From positions 1-33,833 of the forward strand of contig JBDTMH010000022.1 in NCBI GenBank assembly GCA_039934375.1: 33,833 nt of DNA. Direction: 5' to 3'. The translations under genes were made by a program, and so were the position numbers. Position 1 is the stretch's first letter. Each line of letters starts with the position of its first letter. Of the stretch, positions 15,781-23,868 are shown piece after piece. Under the pieces are notes generated by a model. That model was not told where the DNA came from. It was given only the letters and a program-made list of their open reading frames with translations, and ran no database searches. Origin of the DNA: CAISIP01 sp039934375. GTDB lineage: Bacteria; Pseudomonadota; Gammaproteobacteria; Burkholderiales; Burkholderiaceae_C.

Positions 15781-17013
15781 ATGTCGGAGCCTAGCGCTAC
15801 TGGCTCCAGGGTGGTGTCTTGGCTGGCCTTCAGCTGGGGTTTTTGTACTTTCTTTCCGGTCGGGGTGGCCTACGCCCATATGCTGCTGCTGCTGGCCTGC
15901 CTGGCAAGCGACATGGGGCGTCGGCTGCCGAGCTTGGCGCAACAGCGCCCATTACTATGGCCGATGGCTGCGGTTCTGCTCTGGACCCTGGCGGCACTCG
16001 CCGAGGGCACCTGGGTCGAAGACACCCCAACCCGGATCTTTCACATCGTGCGGGTGTTGCTGCTGCTGTTGATGGGCATGTTGTTGACGCGCGCCGAGGC
16101 CGGCATGGCGGTCCGGGGCTTGCTGGTCGGGTCCCTGATGGCTGCGCTCATCGTGGTCGCGCACCATATCTGGGGGTTGCCGCCTTGGACCATCTGGAAC
16201 AGCCTGCTGACATCGCGCCAGAATTTCAGTAGCGGCAACATGATCATGATGGCGATCGCCGCCGCGTTGTTCTTCCATTTCGGGCTGCGCAACGACCAGA
16301 AATGGATCAACCGTTGGGTGGCATGGGTCGCCGCGTTGACGTTGGCGGTGACGGTGGCCGCGCATTCCGTGTCGCGCAATGCGCAGATATTGCTGCCGGT
16401 CCTGTTTGCGTTGGCGATCCTGTACCACTACAGGGCCTGGCGCGCTGTGTGGACGTCTGTTGCGTTGGCGTTGGCCATGGTTCTTGGCGCTTTCTATGGG
16501 TCGCCCACCACCCAGACCCGATTTTTCGACATGGTCGAAGAGGCGCAGCGTATCGCGACCTCGTCCGACTACACGACCAGCGTCGGAGAGCGCTGGCGCA
16601 TGCATGAGGAGGCGGCGCGTGGCATGCTGGCGCATCCGGTGTTCGGCACCGGTGTCGGGAGCTGGCTGCCGCGCTGGCGCATTGTGGCGCAGGAGTCGAT
16701 GGGAAACCTGACGCCGGAGCAGCGAGAGCGGCATGCGGAGATCAACAACCCGCACAACGACTACCTGCTTGCCGGCATGGAAACCGGCGTTCCAGGGCTG
16801 CTGGCCATGGTGTGGATGCTGGTGGCGTTTTTGGTCTCTGGCTGGCGGCAGTGGTCGACCGCTGGTGGTGTCACGGCCTTGCTCGTGACTGGTGTCGCTG
16901 TGACTGCGCTGATCAATGCCCCGCTGCGAGACGCGGCGCTGGGCATGACTTTGCTGTGGTTGCTGGGCGCCAGCGCGGCGGGGCATGGAAAACGCAGTTC
17001 GCTGGCGACCTGA
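15781..17013 (+). CDS. O-antigen ligase/polymerase family membrane protein (Wzy_C domain, WaaL-like)
   Basis: The product (410 aa) has about ten to twelve hydrophobic segments and a large periplasmic loop near residues 245-330. That loop holds RWRMHEEAARG, HPVFGTGVGSW and INNPHNDYLLAG, the Arg/GxG/His-Asn pattern of the Wzy_C family. Members either ligate polymer to lipid A-core (WaaL) or polymerise repeat units; sequence alone does not separate them. The loop His-Asn and the presence of a separate Wzy-like protein at 7924 favour ligase. ATG 15781 gives a sensible N-terminus; no strong Shine-Dalgarno is seen. It probably shares a transcript with the H-NS gene. Confidence 0.85.
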   Translation: MSEPSATGSRVVSWLAFSWGFCTFFPVGVAYAHMLLLLACLASDMGRRLPSLAQQRPLLWPMAAVLLWTLAALAEGTWVEDTPTRIFHIVRVLLLLLMGMLLTRAEAGMAVRGLLVGSLMAALIVVAHHIWGLPPWTIWNSLLTSRQNFSSGNMIMMAIAAALFFHFGLRNDQKWINRWVAWVAALTLAVTVAAHSVSRNAQILLPVLFALAILYHYRAWRAVWTSVALALAMVLGAFYGSPTTQTRFFDMVEEAQRIATSSDYTTSVGERWRMHEEAARGMLAHPVFGTGVGSWLPRWRIVAQESMGNLTPEQRERHAEINNPHNDYLLAGMETGVPGLLAMVWMLVAFLVSGWRQWSTAGGVTALLVTGVAVTALINAPLRDAALGMTLLWLLGASAAGHGKRSSLAT

Positions 17014-17212
17014 CTGTGGTCGGGCTGTCGTGGGAGAATGCAAGGCTTTGACCCTGCCAACCCCGGCGGCTCATGCTCGGAATCCGTAACCCATCAGTTC
17101 TCCATTTCGTCGCCCGCGCGACTGACCCGGCTTCGTTGTGCTGTGGTGCTACTGCGGCGGGTCGAACCTGCGGCCTTGTGCTGCTCAGCCTCTCGGCGTG
17201 AAAGTTATTCGC
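17014..17212. other. 199-base intergenic region before the 2-epimerase gene
   Basis: No gene is seen. A weak promoter-like pair, CTGACT (17010-17015) and GAGAAT (17034-17039) with 18 bases between, lies at its left end. A change of transcription unit here is plausible because most other junctions in the locus are only a few bases long. Confidence 0.3.
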
Positions 17213-18292
17213 ATGAAACTCGTGACAGTCGTTGGTGCGCGGCCTCAATTCATCAAGGCTGCGGTGGTTTCTCGTGCCATACGCGATCAATATGCCGGGG
17301 TGATTGAAGAGGTGCTGGTTCATACCGGTCAGCATTACGACGAAAACATGTCGCGCGTATTTTTTGACGAACTCGACATTCCCAAGCCGGCTTATAACCT
17401 GGAAATCTCTGGCGGCCAGCACGGCGCCATGACCGGGCGCATGTTGGAGGCGGTCGAGAATGTACTGCTCAAGGAAAAGCCGGATTGGTTGCTGGTATAC
17501 GGAGATACCAATTCGACACTCGCCGGTGCACTGGCTGCGGCGAAGCTGCATATCCCTGTGGCGCACGTCGAGGCCGGGTTGCGTTCGTTCAATATGCGCA
17601 TGCCCGAAGAGATCAACCGTATCTTGACAGATCGGGTCTCTTCTTTGTTGTTCTGTCCTACGGATGCGGCTGTCAAGAACCTTGCGGCAGAGGGTATTTG
17701 CGAGGGTGTATCAAACGTGGGTGACGTCATGTACGACGCTGCCTTGTTTTATGGCGAGCGTGCGCGTTTGCAAAGCACCATCTTGCAGTCGTTGCGTCTG
17801 AACGGCGAGGCGTTCGCATTGGCAACCTGTCACCGGGCTGAGAATACCGACGATCCAGTGCGACTGGCCTCGGTGCTCGCGGCTCTTGTGGCAGTGTCGA
17901 AACAATTGCCCGTGGTCTTGCCATTGCACCCCAGAACTCGCAAGCTCATTGGAGAATTTGGCCTTGACCACCAACTTGGCCACTTGCGCGTTACCGATCC
18001 GTTGCCCTATCTGGACATGATTGCCGTGGAGCAGGCCGCTCGATTGGTCTTGACGGATTCTGGCGGTGTTCAGAAAGAGGCATATTTCTATGGTGTCCCG
18101 TGCATCACGCTGCGTCAGGAAACAGAGTGGGTCGAGACGGTTGATTCCGGGTGGAATCAACTGGTTGGCACGTGCGAGGACTCCATAGTGGAGGCAGTAG
18201 CTGAGATAATGCAGGGCCAGAGAGCGACTGCAGATTTGTCCGTTTATGGAACGGGTCGCGCTGCACACGACATTCTGGGCCGGCTCGTCTAG
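17213..18292 (+). CDS. wbpI: UDP-2,3-diacetamido-2,3-dideoxyglucuronate/UDP-GlcNAc 2-epimerase (WbpI/WlbD-like)
   Basis: The product (359 aa) is a GT-B-fold, non-hydrolysing sugar-nucleotide 2-epimerase. It shows VGARPQFIKAA (7-17), the family acidic residues D98, E120 (HVEAGLRS) and E133, His207 in ATCHRAEN, and LTDSGGVQKEA for UDP binding. The N-terminal wording matches WbpI/WlbD more than WecB. With wbpB, wbpD and wbpE in the same window, it would convert UDP-GlcNAc(3NAc)A to UDP-ManNAc(3NAc)A. The plain UDP-GlcNAc 2-epimerase activity remains an alternative. ATG 17213 is chosen to match family starts; an in-frame GTG lies at 17198. Confidence 0.86.
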   Translation: MKLVTVVGARPQFIKAAVVSRAIRDQYAGVIEEVLVHTGQHYDENMSRVFFDELDIPKPAYNLEISGGQHGAMTGRMLEAVENVLLKEKPDWLLVYGDTNSTLAGALAAAKLHIPVAHVEAGLRSFNMRMPEEINRILTDRVSSLLFCPTDAAVKNLAAEGICEGVSNVGDVMYDAALFYGERARLQSTILQSLRLNGEAFALATCHRAENTDDPVRLASVLAALVAVSKQLPVVLPLHPRTRKLIGEFGLDHQLGHLRVTDPLPYLDMIAVEQAARLVLTDSGGVQKEAYFYGVPCITLRQETEWVETVDSGWNQLVGTCEDSIVEAVAEIMQGQRATADLSVYGTGRAAHDILGRLV

Positions 18293-18340
18293 TCGCTGAC
18301 TGTCGAGCGCCAGGTTTCAGATCAATTCAGAAAGTATGTA

Positions 18341-19279
18341 ATGAAAGTTCTTGTGACAGGCGGATTGGGCCAGATTGGCTCGCATGTGGTCGAGATGTTA
18401 TTGGAGCGGGGTGATCAGGTCGTCGCCATCGACAATTTGGCTACTGGCAGGCGCGAGCATCTCTCCGAGCAGAAGAATTTAACGATTGTCATTGACACGA
18501 TTGCCGACAAAGTACTGGTCGACCGTCTGGTTGGCGACTTCAGGCCGGATGCCATCGTTCATACAGCCGCTTCGTACAAGGATCCGGACGACTGGTACAA
18601 CGACACGTTGACCAACTGTGTCGGTGGCGCCAACATGGTCGACGCAGCCAGGAAGTTGGGAGTCAAGCGATTCGTCTACTTCCAGACGGCCTTGTGTTAC
18701 GGGCTCAAGCCGCTGCAACAGCCAATCCGATTGGACCATCCGCGGCTGCCGGGCTCAAGCAGCTATGCGATTACCAAGACAACCAACGAGTTGTTCATCG
18801 AACTCTCCGGCGTTGACTATGTGACGTTCCGTCTGGCCAATGTGGTCGGGCCGCGCAACGTGGCGGGCCCGCTGCCGATCTTTTACCAGCGCCTGCGTGA
18901 CGGCAAGCAATGCTTCGTGACCGAGGCGCGGCGTGACTTCGTCTTCGTCAAGGATCTGGCCCGCGTCGTGTTGAAGGCCTGTGACGGGGTCGGCCACGGC
19001 GCGTACCACTTTTCGTCAGGTAAGGACATTGCGATCCAGGAGTTGTATGACGCGGTCGTCAACGCCATGGATGTGCCAGGCAAGCCCAAGGCCGAGGTCC
19101 GGCCACTGAGCCCGGACGACGTGTCCTCGATTCTGCTCGACCCAACGCGCACCTTCGAAGATTTCGGCAGCATCAAATTCACACCGCTGCAGGACACAGT
19201 GACCGCTGCGATCGAGTATTACAAGAAGCACGGTACTCTGGGTGAATACACCCATTTGCGTATGGAAGACAAGAAGTGA
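18341..19279 (+). CDS. Extended-SDR NAD-dependent sugar epimerase/dehydratase (1 of 4 in tandem)
   Basis: The product (312 aa) has the NAD-binding GGLGQIG (7-13), Asp31 at the end of strand 2, and the catalytic triad Thr116 (in FQTALCYG), Tyr142 and Lys146. It is a nucleotide-sugar epimerase or dehydratase acting through a 4-keto intermediate. It is closest to its downstream neighbour at 19276, sharing FQTALCYG and AxYKDPD. From memory this pair resembles the Bordetella wbmF/wbmG group that acts on 2,3-diacetamido uronic acids, so a C4-epimerase role (gluco to galacto) is possible. It lies 48 bases after wbpI. The exact substrate is not shown by the sequence. Confidence 0.82.
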   Translation: MKVLVTGGLGQIGSHVVEMLLERGDQVVAIDNLATGRREHLSEQKNLTIVIDTIADKVLVDRLVGDFRPDAIVHTAASYKDPDDWYNDTLTNCVGGANMVDAARKLGVKRFVYFQTALCYGLKPLQQPIRLDHPRLPGSSSYAITKTTNELFIELSGVDYVTFRLANVVGPRNVAGPLPIFYQRLRDGKQCFVTEARRDFVFVKDLARVVLKACDGVGHGAYHFSSGKDIAIQELYDAVVNAMDVPGKPKAEVRPLSPDDVSSILLDPTRTFEDFGSIKFTPLQDTVTAAIEYYKKHGTLGEYTHLRMEDKK

Positions 19280-20226
19280 ACAAGCCACCGAGCATGCGTA
19301 TCCTGCTGACTGGTGGCGCCGGCTGCCTGGGCTCCAACCTGATCGAGCATTGGCTGCCACAGGGCCACGAAATCATGGTGCTGGACAATTTCGCCACGGG
19401 CAAGCGCGAGGTCGTGCCACCGGTGCAAGGCTTGGCCGTGCGTGAAGGCAGTGTCGCCGACGTCGATTTCGTCAATGCTTGCGTGGAAGACTTCAAACCT
19501 CAGGTCCTGGTCCATGCCGCCGCCGCGTACAAGGATCCGGACAACTGGCTGGAGGACGTGCGGACCAATGTCGAAGGCAGCATTCATGTTGCGCGCGCCG
19601 CCAAGGCGTTTGGTGTGGGGCGCCTGATCAATTTTCAGACGGCCCTGTGCTACGGCCGGCCGCGACAGTTGCCGATTCCGGCGGACCATCCGACGGCCCC
19701 GTTCACCAGTTATGGCATCTCCAAGACGGCGGGTGAACAATTCATGTTGATGTCCGGCGTGCCGACGCTGTCATTGCGCATCGCCAACGTCACGGGTCCC
19801 CGGCTGGCGATTGGCCCCATCCCGACGTTTTACAAGCGGCTCAAGGCGGGGCAGAACTGTTTTTGCTCGGATACATCGCGCGACTTCCTGGCCATGGAGG
19901 ATTTTCTTGCCTTCATGGATCTGGCAGTCTTGCCAGCGGCGGCTACCGGGGTTTTCAATGTGTCAAGCGGCGAGGCCCACTCCATCAAGGAGATCTTTGA
20001 TCTGGTGGCAACCTACCTCGGCAAGGGACCGATCGACGTACCTGTGGTACCACCTGCGGCGGACGATGTGCCGGTGGTCTCCCTCGATGCCGGCGATACG
20101 CTGCGCAAATTCGGCTGGCGCGCAACTACCAGTTTTGCCGAGACCATCCAGCGTCAACTGGCTTGGTATGACCAGCACGGTGTGACGGATGTGTTCTCAC
20201 ACCTGAAGGCGCCTGTCGCGCGATAG
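19276..20226 (+). CDS. Extended-SDR NAD-dependent sugar epimerase/dehydratase (2 of 4 in tandem)
   Basis: The product (316 aa) has GGAGCLG (13-19), Asp37, and the triad Thr122 (FQTALCYG), Tyr146 and Lys150. It is a clear paralogue of the preceding gene: the two share motif order, HxAAxYKDPDxW and FQTALCYG, and a 16-base identical stretch (18574-18589 and 19527-19542). The start GTG 19276 overlaps the previous stop (GTGA). An ATG at 19294, giving MRILLTGG, is an equally good start. One copy could act at C4 and the other on a related sugar, or they may form a heterodimer. Both ideas are inference. Confidence 0.82.
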   Translation: MNKPPSMRILLTGGAGCLGSNLIEHWLPQGHEIMVLDNFATGKREVVPPVQGLAVREGSVADVDFVNACVEDFKPQVLVHAAAAYKDPDNWLEDVRTNVEGSIHVARAAKAFGVGRLINFQTALCYGRPRQLPIPADHPTAPFTSYGISKTAGEQFMLMSGVPTLSLRIANVTGPRLAIGPIPTFYKRLKAGQNCFCSDTSRDFLAMEDFLAFMDLAVLPAAATGVFNVSSGEAHSIKEIFDLVATYLGKGPIDVPVVPPAADDVPVVSLDAGDTLRKFGWRATTSFAETIQRQLAWYDQHGVTDVFSHLKAPVAR

Positions 20227-20242
20227 AGCGGAGTACGTAGCA

Positions 20243-21307
20243 ATGGATTTTTCGGGTTTTGCCGGCGCACGGGTGCTGGTGGTTGGTGGCGCGGGATTTG
20301 TGGGCAGCAACCTGGTGCACCAGTTGTTATTGCATTCGCCGCGCGAAATTATTGTGGTGGATAACCTGTTGTCATCGGATGTGACGAACATTCCCTCCGA
20401 TGCACGCGTGCGCTTCGTGTTCGGCTCCATCACCGATGACAAGATCCTGCGCACTCTGCCGGAAGATCTGGATTATGCTTTTCATCTGGCTTGTTATCAC
20501 GGTAACCAGTCGTCCATTGCCGATCCGATGGCCGACCACGACAACAACACGCTCACCTCGCTCAAGCTGTTTGAGCGGTTGAAGGACATCAAGCATCTGA
20601 AGAAGCTGGTGTACGCGGCCGCCGCCTGCGCCGTGGCCGAGAAGACATATGACGCGCCTTCTGCAACAACGGAAGAGCAGCCGGTCACGCTCTATCACGA
20701 CAGTCCGTATTCGATCTCCAAGATCATCGGCGAACTATACGGAAACTACTACTTCCAGCGGCATCAGCTGCCGTTCGTCAAGGCACGGTTTTCCAACGTC
20801 TATGGACCGCGGGAGATCCTGGGCGCGGGGCAATGGCGGGGCACAGTGCACACCGTGTGGCGCAATGTAACGCCTACCTTTGTCTGGCGTGCACTGCGCG
20901 GGGAGGCCTTGCCGCTTGACAATGGGGGGCAGACAAGCCGCGACTTTATCTTTGTCGAGGACATGGCGCGTGGTCTGATGGCCTGCGCCCTGAAGGGACA
21001 GGCCGGCGAGGTGTACAACCTGGCAACCGGCAAGGAAACAAGCATTCTTGAACTGGCAACCCTCATCAATGAGGGCACCGGCAACAAGACCCCGCTCGAT
21101 CTGCGCCCGGCGCGCGACTGGGATCGTTCGGGCAAGCGTTTCGCATCCACGGACAAGGCACAGAGGCAGTTGGGATTCACTGCGCAAGTCGATATCCGCG
21201 ATGGCATTAGGCGGACCGTCGATTGGACGCAGGCGCATGCAGAAACCATCAAGCGCAGCATGGCAAAACACGACAAACAGATGGCGCAGGTCTCGACGCC
21301 AGGTTAG
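20243..21307 (+). CDS. Extended-SDR NAD-dependent sugar epimerase-like protein (3 of 4 in tandem; altered Ser/Thr motif)
   Basis: The product (354 aa) has GGAGFVG (15-21), Asp40 and the Tyr156/Lys160 pair (SPYSISK), followed by YGPRE and a C-terminal substrate domain. The segment that normally reads SS-x-x-x-YG, and supplies the catalytic Ser/Thr, here reads AAAACAVAEKT (125-135), so that hydroxyl residue is absent at the aligned place. Activity may use a different residue, or the reaction may differ. The start ATG 20243 has GGAG (20230-20233) nine bases upstream. It resembles wbmH-type genes in setting. Substrate unknown. Confidence 0.8.
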   Translation: MDFSGFAGARVLVVGGAGFVGSNLVHQLLLHSPREIIVVDNLLSSDVTNIPSDARVRFVFGSITDDKILRTLPEDLDYAFHLACYHGNQSSIADPMADHDNNTLTSLKLFERLKDIKHLKKLVYAAAACAVAEKTYDAPSATTEEQPVTLYHDSPYSISKIIGELYGNYYFQRHQLPFVKARFSNVYGPREILGAGQWRGTVHTVWRNVTPTFVWRALRGEALPLDNGGQTSRDFIFVEDMARGLMACALKGQAGEVYNLATGKETSILELATLINEGTGNKTPLDLRPARDWDRSGKRFASTDKAQRQLGFTAQVDIRDGIRRTVDWTQAHAETIKRSMAKHDKQMAQVSTPG

Positions 21308-21365
21308 GCAGCGGCGCGGATGATGCTCTTGCCCGTGCAAGAGAAACAACTGGATCAACGGGACT

Positions 21366-22355
21366 ATGGACATTCAAGGCAAGAAACTGTTACTGATAGG
21401 TGGTGCCGGCCTGATCGGCTCACATACGATCGATCAACTTGTGCGCGAAGATGTGGCGGAAATCCGCATCTTCGACAACTTTACGCGCGGCCGCCACGAG
21501 AACCTGGCCAACGCACTGCAAGACCCGCGCGTGCAGATCTTCCCGTTAGGGGGCGACATCCTGCACCGAGATATCCTGGATGCCGCGATGCAAGGCATGG
21601 ATGGTGTGTTTCACTTTGCCGCGCTTTGGTTGCTGCATTGCCATGACTACCCGCGCTCGGCGTTCGAGGTGAATATCGGGGGAACTTTCAACGTGCTCGA
21701 AGCGTGCATCAAGCATGGCGTCAAACGGCTCGTCTATTCGTCCTCGGCGTCGGTCTATGGAGACGCCGTGCAGGAACCGATGGATGAACAGCACCCGTTC
21801 AACAACAAGAATTTCTACGGCGCGACCAAGATATGCGGCGAGGCCATGGCGCGCGCCTTGCACCATCGTTACGGGTTGCCGTACGTGGGTCTGCGCTACA
21901 TGAATGTGTATGGCCCGCGAGCGGATTACAAGGGCGCCTACATCGCTGTCATCATGAAGATGCTTGACGCGATCGATGAGGGCCGGGGGCCGACCATCCT
22001 GGGGGACGGTACCGAGGCCTTCGACTTTGTCGCCGTCGAGGATTGCGGCCGCGCCAACGTCTGCGCAATGAAGGCCGAGGTGGTGGACCGCTGTTACAAC
22101 GTGGGAACAGGCGTCCGGACTTCGCTCAAGGAGCTTGCACAACTGTTGCTTGAGCTGACCGGCAGCGACCAGTCGATCAATTACGCGCCGCGGAGCCAGG
22201 CGACCCTGGTACGCAACCGCATTGGCGACCCGAGGCGAGCCCGCGATGAGCTTGGGTTCAATGCCGAGCTGAGCCTGCGCGACGGTCTCAAGGGTTTGAT
22301 CGCCTGGCGCAAGTCGCATATGGCAGAAGTGGCCGCACGTCGGTCGGTAGCCTGA
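21366..22355 (+). CDS. Extended-SDR NAD-dependent sugar epimerase/dehydratase (4 of 4 in tandem)
   Basis: The product (329 aa) has GGAGLIG (12-18), Asp37, Ser126 in VYSSSASVYG, and Tyr151/Lys155 (FYGATK), with RYMNVYGPRADYKG following. All catalytic residues of a UDP-glucose 4-epimerase-like enzyme are present. It is less like the first two SDRs of the run and probably has its own substrate. It lies 58 bases after the previous gene and has no strong Shine-Dalgarno. Sugar-nucleotide epimerase is a firm class; the reaction is not known. Confidence 0.83.
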   Translation: MDIQGKKLLLIGGAGLIGSHTIDQLVREDVAEIRIFDNFTRGRHENLANALQDPRVQIFPLGGDILHRDILDAAMQGMDGVFHFAALWLLHCHDYPRSAFEVNIGGTFNVLEACIKHGVKRLVYSSSASVYGDAVQEPMDEQHPFNNKNFYGATKICGEAMARALHHRYGLPYVGLRYMNVYGPRADYKGAYIAVIMKMLDAIDEGRGPTILGDGTEAFDFVAVEDCGRANVCAMKAEVVDRCYNVGTGVRTSLKELAQLLLELTGSDQSINYAPRSQATLVRNRIGDPRRARDELGFNAELSLRDGLKGLIAWRKSHMAEVAARRSVA

Positions 22356-22368
22356 TCGGGGACACCAC

Positions 22369-23841
22369 TTGAGTTCCTTTGGCAAATTAAAGCGCCAGGT
22401 TGTCCACAAGTTGATCGGCGCCGAGCAGATTGCTTTGCATGAAAAGCTGGACCGTATCGCGGCATTGCAGCAGGCCAACGCCGCGAAGCTGGAGGACGTG
22501 GCAAGGGCGGTATTGGCGCTGCCGCCGTCACCGCCGCCATCAAGTTTGGCGTCGATCGAGGTACCAATCGCTGATCTGGCAAGTGCGCTTCGGCGAATCA
22601 GGGCCGAGCAGAACCTTGCGGTTCAGATTGCACGCATCGCCGATCTTGATATGACGCGGCCAGCCCGTAACGTCATTTTTCTCCACAACAGCTATTACCA
22701 TTTTTATTACCTGGCCCGCGCGCTGCGCAAACGCGGGTGGCGAGCGATCAGCGTGAGTCTCGAAGATCCCAACGGCATCAATGCGCAGTACTACCATGGC
22801 GAAGACGTCAATATCCATGATAGTGACCCGGACCAGTTGCGCGCCAATGCCGAGGTGCTCTTCAATTTTGCGAAGCGACATTTCAACTTGATGCATTTCG
22901 CAGGACAAGGCCATATGAGCTTTTTTCCTTCGAACTTCAGCACCGATGATCCCGCCGATATTGTCGAGTGGAAGAAGCTCGGAAAAAAAGTGGCCTACAC
23001 CATCAGTGGATGCAAGGATTCCACCGCCCAGTCGTCGGTGCACCGCTGGGCTATCAGTTCCACCGGCAAGTCCTTGTGTGACAACTGCGTGTGGCAAAAC
23101 AATCCGCTGGTGTGTTCGGACGCGGACAACCTGGCGTGGGGGAAAAGGCTGCACAAATATTGCGACGCCATCTTCAGCGAGATGCTGCCTTCGCTCGACT
23201 ATCTTTCATCGACTCACGCCATAGTCGTCCGGTCGCCGCATACGATGGCGAACGACGAGGACTTCTGGCGTCCAGACCTGGCGATACCCGATGCCTATCG
23301 CCTTCCTCGGGAGGACGGGGAGGTACTTGTCTATCACGCAGTTGGAAATTACGACTTCAGAAGTGTCGGCGGCAGGAACATCAAGGGAACGCCGGCGGTG
23401 GTTCAGGCCATCGATCGGCTCAAGTCCGAGGGTGTGCGAGTACGGCTCGTCTTTTTCACCAAGGTGCCCAATACGGAAGTTCGCTACTTTCAGGCTCAAT
23501 GCGACATCGTGGTCGATCAGCTCTGGGCAGGCAGTTACGGCGCAACCGCACGTGAGGCCATGTTGCTCGGAAAGCCGGTCGTGGGCTTCATCAACCCATT
23601 CGAATTCGACCCCCGGGACAGGCTGGAGGTTCTCCAGACGGTGCCCATCGTCAATGCAACTGTAGACACAATCTATGACGTCCTGAAAGACTTGGTGCTG
23701 GACGCCGACAAGCGACACGCCATCGGTGAAAATTCACGCGCATTTGCCGTGAAGTGGCATGGCGCACGTGCCAGCGCCGCCGCTTACGAATCGGCCTACG
23801 ACAACATGCTTGCAAGAAGTCGCAGCGTTGAGCAGCCTTGA
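22369..23841 (+). CDS. Glycosyltransferase-like protein with N-terminal coiled coil and a Cys cluster
   Basis: The product is 490 aa. Residues ~15-100 look helical and coiled-coil-like, broken by a Pro run near 45-52. From about residue 103 a GT-B-like protein follows, with VIFLHNSYYHFYYLARALRKRG at the front and, near the end, QLWAGSYGATAREAMLLGKPVVGF, the acceptor/donor region of family 1/4 glycosyltransferases. Four cysteines (215, 237, 240, 249, with C-x2-C-x8-C) could bind a metal. The start is TTG 22369, 13 bases after the previous stop; no in-frame ATG fits. It probably adds a sugar made by the SDR block. Donor and acceptor are unknown. Confidence 0.72.
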   Translation: MSSFGKLKRQVVHKLIGAEQIALHEKLDRIAALQQANAAKLEDVARAVLALPPSPPPSSLASIEVPIADLASALRRIRAEQNLAVQIARIADLDMTRPARNVIFLHNSYYHFYYLARALRKRGWRAISVSLEDPNGINAQYYHGEDVNIHDSDPDQLRANAEVLFNFAKRHFNLMHFAGQGHMSFFPSNFSTDDPADIVEWKKLGKKVAYTISGCKDSTAQSSVHRWAISSTGKSLCDNCVWQNNPLVCSDADNLAWGKRLHKYCDAIFSEMLPSLDYLSSTHAIVVRSPHTMANDEDFWRPDLAIPDAYRLPREDGEVLVYHAVGNYDFRSVGGRNIKGTPAVVQAIDRLKSEGVRVRLVFFTKVPNTEVRYFQAQCDIVVDQLWAGSYGATAREAMLLGKPVVGFINPFEFDPRDRLEVLQTVPIVNATVDTIYDVLKDLVLDADKRHAIGENSRAFAVKWHGARASAAAYESAYDNMLARSRSVEQP

Positions 23842-23868
23842 AACTTGCTGCCTGACGGATACTGATTT

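Noticed and set aside
17155..17175. tRNA T-arm-like sequence on the minus strand
   Set aside because: The stem does not pair properly and no acceptor, D or anticodon arms could be found around it.
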